The translations under genes were made by a program, and so were the position numbers. From Lentisphaeria bacterium (GTDB lineage Bacteria > Verrucomicrobiota > Lentisphaeria > Victivallales > Victivallaceae): a stretch of DNA of 64,000 bases. Positions 44,416-53,667 of the stretch are shown one piece after another. Under the pieces are notes generated by a model. That model searched no databases. It was not told where the DNA came from and saw only the letters and a program-made list of their open reading frames with translations. The stretch is taken from NCBI GenBank assembly GCA_900768505.1, contig CAAGED010000053.1, positions 38,480-102,479 of the forward strand, written 5' to 3'. Every line of letters starts with the position of its first letter. Positions within the stretch are counted from its first letter, which is position 1.

Positions 44416-44465
44416 ATGCACCAGACAAAGATAGCAAACAAGTTAAACATCAAGGAGATACAAAA

Positions 44466-44921
44466 ATGAGCAAGTACATCAACAAGAGAATCTACACGGA
44501 CGTCGAAAGCTACCTGGTCACCGAGATCGACGAAGTCAAGGGAACCGCGATGGCAGTCGAAGTTGAGAAGCGGATCAAACCGAAAATGATTCCCGGCGGC
44601 TTTGCGACCCATTGCCCGGACCTCAACCGCGAGTTCGCGGAAGCCGAGCCGGTGATCCGCAAAGGCGCAAAACCATTCCAGATCAAGCGCAACAAGGATG
44701 GCATCTGGGGATTCAAACACGAGGTGGTCGCCCTGGCGCTGCCGGTCAAAGGCATGAAAGAAGAATGGCTGGAAAGCAAGAAGGACGATCCCAACGCCGA
44801 GATCAAAGGTGATTACATCTACCTTTACGAAACCACCAAAACCGGCAAGCGCAAAACCACCTTTGAAAAGCTCGGACCCCTGAGCGACACCTGCGGATAT
44901 TTTTACGATTATAACTTTTAA
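44466..44921 (+). CDS. Conserved-looking element protein of unknown function (151 aa)
   Basis: No family recognised. The sequence is soluble, charged and rich in Lys/Glu, with segments RIYTDVESYLVTEIDEVKG and GDYIYLYETTKTGKRKTTF. AGGAG lies ahead of the ATG, and an in-frame start 20 codons earlier coincides with the promoter. The gene is noticeably GC-richer than the defence genes downstream and opens a run of four small genes likely expressed together. Confidence 0.65.
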   Translation: MSKYINKRIYTDVESYLVTEIDEVKGTAMAVEVEKRIKPKMIPGGFATHCPDLNREFAEAEPVIRKGAKPFQIKRNKDGIWGFKHEVVALALPVKGMKEEWLESKKDDPNAEIKGDYIYLYETTKTGKRKTTFEKLGPLSDTCGYFYDYNF

Positions 44922-45017
44922 CCCCACACGCCTGCCACAGCGCCACCCCGCTTGCCGACCGGGGCCGGAGATCCGGAAAAAGTCGGCAGCCTTATCCAAA
45001 CATGAAAGGAGCAGACC

Positions 45018-45290
45018 ATGAAAATCAAAGTCACCAAACTGAAACCGAAACGCCAGGCCCCGCGACGGGTACTCACCCTCGAACAGATCTTCCGGTATAT
45101 CCCGAAGAAGCACCGCGACAAGTTCCATCCGACCTTCTTCGACGTCGATCATGGCTACGACCGGCCGCTGTACTTCCTGCTGCTCAAGAACCAGTACGAG
45201 CTCCGGCCCGATGGGACCAGCGGGATCAGCTTCTTCACGATCGCAGAGTTCAGGGATTGCCTGAGCAGAATTGTCGAGGTGCAGGCATGA
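45018..45290 (+). CDS. Small basic element protein (90 aa)
   Basis: Unrecognised soluble protein with a very basic N-terminus (MKIKVTKLKPKRQAPRR) and a helical segment TLEQIFRYIPKKHRDKFHPTF, suggesting nucleic-acid contact. AAAGGAG lies ahead of the start. Its TGA overlaps the ATG of the next gene, so the two are translationally coupled. Confidence 0.6.
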   Translation: MKIKVTKLKPKRQAPRRVLTLEQIFRYIPKKHRDKFHPTFFDVDHGYDRPLYFLLLKNQYELRPDGTSGISFFTIAEFRDCLSRIVEVQA

Positions 45291-45532
45291 GTAAGATCCC
45301 CGCAGAGTTCTGGGAAAGCGCAGCTGGCCGGGAGCTGGCCGCGACTTTGCACGAATCATATTGGGATGCGCTGGAGTGCCTGACCGCCATAGAAAAGGCC
45401 TTACGCGGCGCAGGGATCGAAGCTGGCGGCACGATAACAACAGAGCTGGAACAAGCGGCCCAGGATGTCAAAACAGCGCACGACAATGTAGCAACACTGA
45501 ACAACCGGCTGTGTCCGGATAAAATCTTTTGA
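45287..45532 (+). CDS. Small element protein (81 aa)
   Basis: Unrecognised, mostly helical protein (start MSKIPAEFWESAAGRELAAT). It overlaps the preceding gene by four bases (ATGA) and precedes the zinc-ribbon gene by ten bases. The operon position is the main support. Confidence 0.55.
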   Translation: MSKIPAEFWESAAGRELAATLHESYWDALECLTAIEKALRGAGIEAGGTITTELEQAAQDVKTAHDNVATLNNRLCPDKIF

Positions 45533-45542
45533 AGGAGAAAAT

Positions 45543-45761
45543 ATGCGAGACAGATTTTTTGAAGTTGAAAACTGCAACAGATGCGGAAAGCCGCTGAATG
45601 GCTGCCGGATCATGAGCATATATAACCAGGACGTCCTTTGCATGGATTGCAAGGACAAGGAAACCCAGCGTGAGGACTACCGGAAAGCCGTCGAAGCGGA
45701 CCATGAGCAGATCCGGCGCGGGAACTACAATTTCGAAGGGATCGGGCTGAAAAAGTTGTAA
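45543..45761 (+). CDS. Small zinc-ribbon element protein (72 aa)
   Basis: Two CxxC pairs (NCNRCGKPL and LCMDCKDKE) about 25 residues apart form a probable zinc ribbon, followed by an acidic/basic helix (REDYRKAVEADHEQIRRG). GAAGGAG lies ahead of the ATG. It is the last gene before the defence island. Its role is unknown, possibly nucleic-acid binding. Confidence 0.6.
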   Translation: MRDRFFEVENCNRCGKPLNGCRIMSIYNQDVLCMDCKDKETQREDYRKAVEADHEQIRRGNYNFEGIGLKKL

Positions 45762-45819
45762 AAAATAAAAAGCGCTAAAACACCCCAATAATCCAGAGGT
45801 CATGAAGATCCTTTGGATT

Positions 45820-45875
45820 TTCTTATTTTGTCGTAAAATATCGTAAAAGACCATAAAAATTCTTATTTTTTCGTA
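45820..45875 (+). repeat. Two direct repeats upstream of the defence operon
   Basis: TTCTTATTTTGTCGTA at 45820 and TTCTTATTTTTTCGTA at 45860 are 40 bases apart (15 of 16 bases shared), with a third partial TCGTAAAA at 45841. They could be operator sites for the defence-operon regulator. Confidence 0.45.
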
Positions 45876-45896
45876 TTTTCGCTTGTTTTCTATTAC

Positions 45897-45925
45897 TTGA
45901 CGTGGCATATTCCACATAGTACGTG
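45897..45925 (+). promoter_or_regulatory. Possible promoter of the MADS-like operon
   Basis: TTGACG is a good -35 box, and TACGTG 17 bases on is a poor -10. The spacer contains GTGG-CATATT-CCAC (45902-45915), an inverted repeat placed as a repressor site would be. The HTH protein encoded next could autoregulate here. Confidence 0.3.
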
Positions 45926-45969
45926 CCGTAAATTATGTGTAGTTTTGCATTGTTGCCGGAGATAAAGTT

Positions 45970-46197
45970 ATGGATGACAAGTGGATGTCAATGAAAGAAA
46001 TTTGCGAATATCTTGGTGCCAGTCATGACACCGTTCGCAATTGGATCAATAAAAAAGATATGCCTGCCGTTAAACTTGGCGGCTGTTGGAAATTTAAGAC
46101 GTCCCAGGTTGACGAATGGGTTGCTGAAACATCTTCCCGAAAAAACGCTCCTGCCAACAAACATAGAAAAGATGTTTCCGGGGAGATGGGAAAATGA
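45970..46197 (+). CDS. mad1: Excisionase-type HTH regulator of the defence operon (MAD1-like)
   Basis: A 75-aa winged helix-turn-helix protein of the MerR/excisionase type: SMKEICEYLGASHDTVRNWINKKDMPAVKLGG and WKFKTSQVDEWV. A basic tail follows. Its stop overlaps the methylase start by four bases, so it is translated with the defence genes and not with the recombinase 6 kb away. A regulatory role is more likely than an excision role. GGAG lies ahead of the start. The assignment to MADS MAD1 rests on my recall that this system begins with an HTH protein followed by a methyltransferase. Confidence 0.7.
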   Translation: MDDKWMSMKEICEYLGASHDTVRNWINKKDMPAVKLGGCWKFKTSQVDEWVAETSSRKNAPANKHRKDVSGEMGK

Positions 46198-48248
46198 GTG
46201 AAGAAAATATTGTTTTGGACGACAATCAGCTGATCTGTACTTTGACCAAACAGCCAAAGAAAGCGGATAACAAGGAGTTGAATCTGCAGTCCATTATTTC
46301 CATGCTCAATGACGAATACGGTTTTGAGCTTACTGATATGGAACGCGATTATACCGTCGTTGTTGATGACGGCGAAAAAAAGCGCAGAATGAAAGTGAGT
46401 CTGGCAGTATTTGACAGCAACAAAAAGCACATCGACGAGAATCTGGTGCGGATCTGCGTTGTTAATGACGAAAAGGTAAAAGTTGTTGATGGCAAAAAAG
46501 GCGTAAAAGCTACACTTTCTTTTATTCTGGAAGGAACTGAATGTGAGTTCGGTCTGTGGACCAATGGCGACGAACTGCATTTTCAGCACAGAATTGAAGA
46601 TGATTATGGTCAGGTGATAACCGAAGATATTTCAGACTTCCCGGATCAGGGGCAGAGCTTTGAAGATCTCGAAAAAAGAGCAGATCGGGTAACGCCCCGT
46701 AAACCTGCCAATGACACTCTGGTGCGTACATTCAAACGTTGTCACGACTACATCTATGGCAATGAGGGAATGAAAAAGACAGAGTTTTGGGAATTGCTCA
46801 ATTTGATTTTCTGCAAAATTTATGACGAAAAGCGCAGATTTAATATGCCGAGAGGCGAAACCTACCGCCGCCGCTTCTGGGTTGGTGTGAAAGAGCGCAA
46901 CACCCCGGAAGGTCAGCAGGAAGTTGCCAAGCGTATTAAAGGCATTTTTCAGGAATTGAAACAGGATGCGCTCTACTCTGAAGTTTTTGATGGTAACGAG
47001 CAGATTGGTCTTTCTCCGCGCGGGATCGCAGTTGTTGCCGGGGAACTTGCAAAATATTCATTCCTGGATGCGACTGTTGACGTAAAAGGCATGGCATACG
47101 AAACGATTGTCTCTAATACTCTGAAGCAGGAGGCCGGACAGTTTTTCACGCCCCGCAACATCATCAAATGTATGGTTGGAATGCTTGATCCGGATGATAA
47201 TACCAGAATTCTTGATCCGGCCTGTGGTTCCGGCGGTTTTCTTGTCATGGTACTGGATTATGTGCGTAAAAAAATCGCTAAGGCGATGTACGATGACCTT
47301 GACGAGCTGCATCTGAAGGAAAAATATAATTCGCCGGAAGTTAACGAGCGTGTAAAAAGTTATGCTGAAAAAATGATCTTCGGTTTTGACTTTGACCCTG
47401 ATTTGAAAAAAGCGGCCAGAATGAATATGGTTATGGCGGGAGACGGTCATGCCAATGTCTTTAATATCAACTCCCTTGAATATCCTAACGGCGACAAAGA
47501 AGATATCCCGAAAGTAAATCAACGTATTGAAGCAAGTATTCAGCGAAGCGGAGATCGGTTATTTAACTTTGAACCGACTCAACTGAATAACGCGTTGGGT
47601 AAGTTTGATATGATTTTTACCAATCCTCCCTTTGGGGCCAAAGTTGAGGTGGATTTTGCCATTTCAAAAGAATATGAGCTTGGCCAGAATTGGAGCAAGG
47701 GGGAAGATGGTTCATTCTTCAAAAATCCTGCAAGCAGCAGTGAAGCTCCTGAAGTGCTTTTCATTGAGCAGTGCTATAAATTCTTGAAGCCGGGCGGCAA
47801 GATGGCGATGGTTGTTCCGGACGGTATTCTGGGAAATCCTGATCGTGAAAGTACCCGTTACTGGATTTTGCAACATTTTAAACTGCTCGCATCCGTTGAT
47901 TTGCCGGTAGAAACATTCTTGCCCCAAGTCGGTGTGCAGGCAAGTCTTTTGTTTTTGCAGAAGAAAACTGAAGCTGAGATGTTAGCGGCGGCAGCCGGTA
48001 ACGAAGATTATGATGTTTTTATGGCAATCGCGGAAGCAGTTGGTAAAGATCGTCGGGGCGTACCGATTTATAAACGGGATGCAGATGGAGCAGAATTATT
48101 ACACGATTTGGTGAAAGAAACATTGCTTTACACAAGCAGCGGACATGAGCGCATCATAAGAAAAAATGTTAAGGAAAAAGAACTTAACGATGATCTTCCG
48201 GATATCGCTAAAGCATACGAAGCATTTTTGCGCGAGGCAAGCAAATGA
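46194..48248 (+). CDS. mad2: N6-adenine DNA methyltransferase, HsdM-like (MAD2-like)
   Basis: A 684-aa SAM-dependent methyltransferase of the type I restriction family. The SAM-binding motif I lies in RILDPACGSGGF (about residues 337-347), preceded by the FFTPRNIIKCM segment, and the catalytic NPPF motif lies at about 475 (IFTNPPFGAKVEV). The extra N-terminal 170 residues and C-terminal helices exceed those of ordinary HsdM. It overlaps the HTH gene upstream and the HsdS-like gene downstream by four bases each. With the latter it should form a sequence-specific methylase that marks host DNA as self. No HsdR is encoded. Confidence 0.9.
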   Translation: MSEENIVLDDNQLICTLTKQPKKADNKELNLQSIISMLNDEYGFELTDMERDYTVVVDDGEKKRRMKVSLAVFDSNKKHIDENLVRICVVNDEKVKVVDGKKGVKATLSFILEGTECEFGLWTNGDELHFQHRIEDDYGQVITEDISDFPDQGQSFEDLEKRADRVTPRKPANDTLVRTFKRCHDYIYGNEGMKKTEFWELLNLIFCKIYDEKRRFNMPRGETYRRRFWVGVKERNTPEGQQEVAKRIKGIFQELKQDALYSEVFDGNEQIGLSPRGIAVVAGELAKYSFLDATVDVKGMAYETIVSNTLKQEAGQFFTPRNIIKCMVGMLDPDDNTRILDPACGSGGFLVMVLDYVRKKIAKAMYDDLDELHLKEKYNSPEVNERVKSYAEKMIFGFDFDPDLKKAARMNMVMAGDGHANVFNINSLEYPNGDKEDIPKVNQRIEASIQRSGDRLFNFEPTQLNNALGKFDMIFTNPPFGAKVEVDFAISKEYELGQNWSKGEDGSFFKNPASSSEAPEVLFIEQCYKFLKPGGKMAMVVPDGILGNPDRESTRYWILQHFKLLASVDLPVETFLPQVGVQASLLFLQKKTEAEMLAAAAGNEDYDVFMAIAEAVGKDRRGVPIYKRDADGAELLHDLVKETLLYTSSGHERIIRKNVKEKELNDDLPDIAKAYEAFLREASK

Positions 48249-49612
48249 AAAGTATGTTTTTTTCAAAAACTCAAATGGGTAATAATGGTTTACGCCTCGA
48301 TGCCTCATTCCATTTGAGTGATGGAGCATCGACGCGTCGAGCGTTGGCCAGAATACCTTATCGCCGTATTCCAATCGGACAAACCTTGTCACGTTCTTTT
48401 TATGGCGGACGCGATAAACGCGTATATGTAAATTCACCAGATCATGGAATACCTTTTCTTGGTGGATCAACTATGTTGAAAGCTGATCTCAGCGGAGTAA
48501 AACTCATCTCTAAGAAAAAAACTCCCAATATAGAAAATACTATTCTGGATTCAGGGTGGATTTTGGTATCACGCTCTGGAACAGTAGGTAAATGTGTATT
48601 TTCTTGCGGAATTCATAAGGGATTTGCAGCCTCCGAACATGTCATTCGCTTAGTTCCCAATGGTACTATGCCAGCCGGAGTGATTTATTCTTTTCTTGCC
48701 TCAAAATACGGTTATGCTTTAATGACTCAAGGCATGTTTGGTTCCGTTATTCAAGAGGTTGAACCAGAGTATATCGAATCACTTGAAATCCCCGTTTTTC
48801 CGGAAGAACTGCAGAAAAAAGTTCATGCTTTGATTACGGAATCAGCAAGGTTGTGGGAGGAGGCAGATTCTTCTTTGAGAAGCGCAAAAGATAAAGTATC
48901 TTCATATATTGTCTCAGAAAATGTCGAGCATTGTTTGACTTGCAAAATTCGATGCCAACAAATAAAATCATCTTTGCAAAATCGCATGGATTCCCCGTAT
49001 TATATAAGTCACGGAAAAATGTTTATTGACAGATGTAATAAAACGATGAAACGTTTGGAAGATTGCAATGTTCGCATATATAGACCAGGAATATTTAAGC
49101 GCAACTATGTAAAAAATGGTTTTTGCTATATTAAAGGTTCAGAACTGTTTTTGCGGAACCCTTTTTTTAATTGCGATCATTTATCGAAAACAAAAACTCC
49201 TTTTTTAGACGAATTGACGTTAAAAGAAAATCAATTGCTTTTTACGTGTGCAGGAACTTGTGGACAAATAAAATTGATAACGAAAGAATATGAAGATTGT
49301 TCGGCAATAGGCTCCCAGGATATTATAAGGATTGAAGCTAATGGTGACTTGTTTTCATACGCTTATTTGTTTGTTTATTTACAGTTGCCAATAATTAACA
49401 ATTACATTCAATCTCTGAAATATGGTTCTGTAATTGAGCGCATTGAGCCAATTCACGTCGCATCACTGAAAGTAGTAACTCCAACGAAAGAACTCGTTGA
49501 AGAGATAAATATGTTGATTTCAAAGTATAAAGACTGTATCTATAATGCATTCAAAAAGGAAATGTATGCGATCCGATTAATTGAGGAGGAGATTGAAAAA
49601 TGGCAAAAATAA
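48245..49612 (+). CDS. mad5: HsdS-like DNA specificity subunit (MAD5-like)
   Basis: A 455-aa protein with two target-recognition-like halves. Each ends in a motif of the type SLEIPVFPEELQKKVHALI (residues about 180-200) and ASLKVVTPTKELVEEINMLI (about 415-435), with a helical spacer after each. The first half has ILVSRSGTVGKCVF and the second LLFTCAGTCGQIKL, both typical of HsdS. It would direct the methylase to a bipartite recognition sequence. In MADS the specificity subunit is MAD5. Its stop overlaps the next gene by 13 bases. Confidence 0.85.
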   Translation: MKSMFFSKTQMGNNGLRLDASFHLSDGASTRRALARIPYRRIPIGQTLSRSFYGGRDKRVYVNSPDHGIPFLGGSTMLKADLSGVKLISKKKTPNIENTILDSGWILVSRSGTVGKCVFSCGIHKGFAASEHVIRLVPNGTMPAGVIYSFLASKYGYALMTQGMFGSVIQEVEPEYIESLEIPVFPEELQKKVHALITESARLWEEADSSLRSAKDKVSSYIVSENVEHCLTCKIRCQQIKSSLQNRMDSPYYISHGKMFIDRCNKTMKRLEDCNVRIYRPGIFKRNYVKNGFCYIKGSELFLRNPFFNCDHLSKTKTPFLDELTLKENQLLFTCAGTCGQIKLITKEYEDCSAIGSQDIIRIEANGDLFSYAYLFVYLQLPIINNYIQSLKYGSVIERIEPIHVASLKVVTPTKELVEEINMLISKYKDCIYNAFKKEMYAIRLIEEEIEKWQK

Positions 49613-52600
49613 TGACTCCGCCATATTCGCATCCTGTTCAAGAGGGTGAAGTCCGTTTGATTAATTTCCTCAGAGAGAATCTGCCGGATGATTACATTAT
49701 TATCCCCAATGGAGAATATCCGAGTGAAGTTGACGGCAATATTACTTTGCTTGAATACGACTGCATTGTTGTTACGCCGCATGGCATTTATAACATTGAA
49801 AATAAGGATTACAGCGGGGAACTTGCCGGAACAAACGATCTCTGGTGGCATAATGGTAAGGAGATGAAAAATCCCCTCAAAACCTGCCGCTTTAAGACCG
49901 GTGTGCTTGCATCACTTTTGAAAAAGCATAATCCGTTGTTTGGCTTGGCCTGGATCGACAGCATGGTAACCCTTTCCAACCCCAAGCAAAGCAAAAAACT
50001 TTTCAGTTCCAGCGACGCTGCCACAAAACAAACCTTTTTACTTGATGATGAACTGATTGAGCATATCAAAAAGGCCGTCATTATCAATGGTAAACCAGCA
50101 AAAAACATTTCTCACGTCAAACAGGGAATTGTTGATTTTCTGCTTGGCAGTTCTTTGCCGCCAGGAATCGAGACGCCTACCAAGATTCTGGAATTTACAG
50201 TCATAAGCAAACTTGCTGAAACTCCGGATTATAAAGATTACCGGGTAAAAACGGATGGTATTGTTAAACAGGAAAAACGTCTGCGGGTATACAATCTGTT
50301 CTCTCCCGGTTTATCTGATGCCCAGCAAACTGAGCGCAAAAATCAGATCCTGAACCAATACTACGCATTTCAGAAAATCAAATCATTTGACTATATTGCC
50401 AGAGTCGAATGCCGGGTTGAAGAAAATCAAGTTTTTGAAATCAGTGACTACGTTAACGTAAAAACACTTCGGTCTGTAATTGATGAAAAACAGTTTACTG
50501 ATAAAGAAAAAATCGGATTGATTTTTCAATTATGCAAGGCAACTATGGCGGCTCACGATGCAGGGGTGTTTCATCGTGCAATCAATCCTGACAACATTTA
50601 TTATGTCAATGACAAACTGCTGCTGGCTAATTTCAACCAGTCTTACTTTTCGGAACATTCTACTGAAAACTTTACTGTTCAACAGCCGATCAACCAGAGT
50701 AATGCAACACCTTATCAGGCTCCGGAATTGGCACAGAAAGATGCCGGGAGATATTCTGACATCTATTCCATAGGTGTGATTATTTATGAACTTTTTGTAG
50801 GCGAACTTCCGGTTAAAAGTTTCTTTGAATTGGGATCAACTAATGGGAAAATACCAGCAGATAAATTGCCTTCTAATGTAAACAGCAATCTCCCCAAATG
50901 GCTGGATTATATTATTGAAAAGACGATTACTCTCGATCCTGATGCCCGTTATCAGGAAGTTGAAGAGCTTGGGGATGCAATCTATGAAAAGCTCAATATC
51001 ACCCAGCCTGAGAATGAACCTCAATCTCACCAGGAAGCACAAGTCGGGGATAATGTCACTCCTTCGCTGTCGCTTATTGAACTTTTGGGGCAAGGCGGCT
51101 TTTCAAAGGTGTTCCGCGCCTATCACAGCATGGAAAATACCGAATACGCCATTAAAATTTTCAATTCCAGTGTGCCGCTGGAAAGTGTCCGACCGGAGTA
51201 TGAGGCGTTAAAACATCTGGATCATCCCAATATCGTAAAGTTCCATTTTTGCGATATGTCCATGCAGGGACAATTTTATACTCTCATGGAACTTCTGCAT
51301 GGCGACAATTTACAGAAATATGCTTTGGACGATGGTCGCCTGAAACTCCCGCTGCATAATATTTATCAGCTGGCAGAGCAGATCCTTTCAGCGCTCGTTT
51401 ATTTGCAAAAACAAAATCCGCCGATCTTCCATCGGGATATCAAACCGCAAAATATCATCTGGGATGAACAAAAACGTTTTGTGTTGGCTGATTTTAACGT
51501 TTCCTCCGAAGAAAATGCGGATCAGTTCCTTGCGGGGACTCAGCCTTATATCCCGGTCGATTTGGTAACAAAAAACAATCGTGTCGAATGGGATAAAAGT
51601 GCTGATACCTTTTCTTTCGGTATTACGTTGTATGAACTGGTATGCAAAGATTATCCCTGGCAGAAATCTCCGATCCCGCTGCCCAATAAAGCACCGATTG
51701 ATCCTATTGACAAAAATGATAAGATTTCTCGTGCCTTTGCAGACTTTTTGTTAAAGGCTATTATCTGTGATCGGAATAAACGTTTCAAAACAGCCGAAGA
51801 GATGTTGGATGCACTGCATGCTATTGGCGAAACCGGTATTGAAGCGAAGAAAGAAGTTTTGCCACCTAAGCCTCAGCCGCAGGAGATTATAACAAGTGAC
51901 TTTGTCAAATATATGAACAGTCTTTACAGTCAAAGTCAATACGGAAATCATGGCACCAGAAGCAGCAAGGTTATTTCTCCTCTGGATTCAGAAACCTACA
52001 TCGAAACAAAACTGGATTCTGAATTGCTGAAAGATATTTGCAATGGTAAATACAAACTGCTGATCATCACAGGTAACGCTGGCGATGGTAAAACTGCATT
52101 TATCCGCAAAATTGAAGGGAAGGCGGAGAATGTGCAGACCTTTGCTCATTCTAACGGCTCATCTTTCAAAATCAATGGATTTCCCTTTGTAAGCAATTAT
52201 GACGGGTCTCAGGATGAAGCAGAAAAGGTCAACGCAGAGGTTTTGAAAGAGTTTTTTAAGCCTTTCAATAATCAAACAGATTTTGCCAGTGTTGCCGAAG
52301 GTCGTATTATAGCCATCAACGAAGGTGTGCTTGCTGACTTTCTGGGCAAAACAGCAGAATTAAAAAAACTTGCTGACGTTATTGACGAGTATTATCGCAA
52401 TGAAGGCAAGAGTGATCTGCCTCCGGGTTTGATGATTATTAACCTGAATTTACGCAGCGTGACTGCTGCCAATGATGGAGCAGAAAGTCTTTTCCGCAAG
52501 CAGTTGAAGAATTTATGTCAACCTAAGTTCTGGACTGGATGTCAAAACTGCCCCAACAAAGAGTTTTGTTTCATAAAATATAATGTTGATACCTTCAACG

Positions 52601-53667
52601 ATTATGCGGCCGGAAATGAGGTTCTGAACCGTCTGGAATGGATGTTGCGCATGACCGGTTATCGACGTGAACTGCACATAACAATTCGTGATTTGCGCAG
52701 TTTTATATCGTTCCTGATTACTGCTGACTGCCGCTGTGAAGATATTGCAAAAATTTACGAGCAAAGCCAAAATCCTGAAGATTATTGGAAATACTATTAT
52801 TTCAATATCATTGCGCATGATGGACTCCCCAGCCAGGATCGACTTATCACGTTACTGCGCAAAACAGATGTTGCACTTGTCCCAATTCCGAATATTGACC
52901 GTACTCTGTATTCAAGTCGTCTGGATGAGAAATTTTTCAACTGCTTTGCCGATCGCAAACAAACGCTTCTGGCAGAATTTGATGCCAGAAAGATGACATT
53001 GCGTGAACAAGAGGATGGCAACAAGTATATCTTAAAAGCACATCAAATATTTATTCGCCATCACTTCTTTGAAGGTAACTTTGAATTCTTCAAGTCAAAG
53101 CATACATTTTTCAGTCGGATGCCGTATAAATTTTTGCGTCACTTCTGGGGACTTATGCGAGGAGACGAAGCAATCGAACAAAGCACGCGGGAAGCCTTAC
53201 CCAAAGCCTTTGCCCGCAGCGCAGGGTGCTTGGATTCTCCTTTCATAAAAGACTACTTGCTCTTGCCAGCATCGCATGAAAATGATCCTTACGGAAAAAC
53301 ATATCGCAGATTCCCATTGAGCGATTTTGAATTACTGATTGAGAATCCGACGCATCTTGTGACATACATTGAATATGAAAACAGTAATGCAATATTCAGA
53401 CACAAGGGCGCAAACGAACAGTTTATATCCCTTAATATTACGTTGGACTTGTTCGATATGCTGTTCTACATTGAAGGTGGATTCTCTCCTTCATTGAATG
53501 ATCTTCAAGGCCATTTTCTTGAAATGCAGGTATTCAAAACGCGTTTGGAAAATATGTTATACCATGAATTGCTTATTACCAGAAATAATAAGAATTTCTA
53601 CTTGGCTAAGCTGGATTCTGCAACGAACAAAATTCAGATCAGTGAATTGGAGGAGGTTGAAGAATGA
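49600..53667 (+). CDS. mad6: NERD-kinase-pseudokinase-P-loop giant protein (MAD6-like)
   Basis: A 1355-aa multidomain protein. Residues about 10-130 form a NERD nuclease-like domain with YDC...IENKDY as the D/E-x-K set. A first kinase fold (about 250-475) is degenerate: HRAINPDN stands in place of HRDxKPxN and NFN in place of DFG, so it is a probable pseudokinase. A second kinase fold (about 487-720) has the glycine loop GQGGFSKVF, HRDIKPQN near residue 611 and DFN in place of DFG. A P-loop NTPase follows with Walker A GNAGDGKT (about 827), and a Cys cluster GCQNCPNKEFC lies near 978. MAD6 is the kinase of MADS. PglW of Pgl/BREX type 2 also joins NERD and kinase domains. Confidence 0.85.
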   Translation: MAKIMTPPYSHPVQEGEVRLINFLRENLPDDYIIIPNGEYPSEVDGNITLLEYDCIVVTPHGIYNIENKDYSGELAGTNDLWWHNGKEMKNPLKTCRFKTGVLASLLKKHNPLFGLAWIDSMVTLSNPKQSKKLFSSSDAATKQTFLLDDELIEHIKKAVIINGKPAKNISHVKQGIVDFLLGSSLPPGIETPTKILEFTVISKLAETPDYKDYRVKTDGIVKQEKRLRVYNLFSPGLSDAQQTERKNQILNQYYAFQKIKSFDYIARVECRVEENQVFEISDYVNVKTLRSVIDEKQFTDKEKIGLIFQLCKATMAAHDAGVFHRAINPDNIYYVNDKLLLANFNQSYFSEHSTENFTVQQPINQSNATPYQAPELAQKDAGRYSDIYSIGVIIYELFVGELPVKSFFELGSTNGKIPADKLPSNVNSNLPKWLDYIIEKTITLDPDARYQEVEELGDAIYEKLNITQPENEPQSHQEAQVGDNVTPSLSLIELLGQGGFSKVFRAYHSMENTEYAIKIFNSSVPLESVRPEYEALKHLDHPNIVKFHFCDMSMQGQFYTLMELLHGDNLQKYALDDGRLKLPLHNIYQLAEQILSALVYLQKQNPPIFHRDIKPQNIIWDEQKRFVLADFNVSSEENADQFLAGTQPYIPVDLVTKNNRVEWDKSADTFSFGITLYELVCKDYPWQKSPIPLPNKAPIDPIDKNDKISRAFADFLLKAIICDRNKRFKTAEEMLDALHAIGETGIEAKKEVLPPKPQPQEIITSDFVKYMNSLYSQSQYGNHGTRSSKVISPLDSETYIETKLDSELLKDICNGKYKLLIITGNAGDGKTAFIRKIEGKAENVQTFAHSNGSSFKINGFPFVSNYDGSQDEAEKVNAEVLKEFFKPFNNQTDFASVAEGRIIAINEGVLADFLGKTAELKKLADVIDEYYRNEGKSDLPPGLMIINLNLRSVTAANDGAESLFRKQLKNLCQPKFWTGCQNCPNKEFCFIKYNVDTFNDYAAGNEVLNRLEWMLRMTGYRRELHITIRDLRSFISFLITADCRCEDIAKIYEQSQNPEDYWKYYYFNIIAHDGLPSQDRLITLLRKTDVALVPIPNIDRTLYSSRLDEKFFNCFADRKQTLLAEFDARKMTLREQEDGNKYILKAHQIFIRHHFFEGNFEFFKSKHTFFSRMPYKFLRHFWGLMRGDEAIEQSTREALPKAFARSAGCLDSPFIKDYLLLPASHENDPYGKTYRRFPLSDFELLIENPTHLVTYIEYENSNAIFRHKGANEQFISLNITLDLFDMLFYIEGGFSPSLNDLQGHFLEMQVFKTRLENMLYHELLITRNNKNFYLAKLDSATNKIQISELEEVEE

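Larger units (their letters stand above)
43519..44465. other. Non-coding repeat-rich interval between primase and small-gene operon
   Basis: The interval holds a seven-copy direct repeat, an operator-like palindrome near the primase start and a plus-strand promoter near its right end. Minus-strand frames crossing the repeats are not genes, because the repeat is read in all three frames. The sequence is strongly strand-biased: T-rich on the plus strand, A-rich on the minus strand. Confidence 0.65.

Noticed and set aside
44397..45440. Minus-strand frame of 347 codons
   Set aside because: It runs antisense to three small genes with good ribosome sites. It results from the GC-rich codon pattern of those genes.
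45970..46197. Excisionase (Xis) for the element
   Set aside because: The fold fits, but the gene overlaps the methylase gene and is far from the recombinase, so a regulator of the defence operon is more likely.
46194..49612. Ordinary type I restriction-modification system
   Set aside because: Methylase and specificity genes are present, but no HsdR is encoded and the operon continues into kinase and giant ATPase genes.
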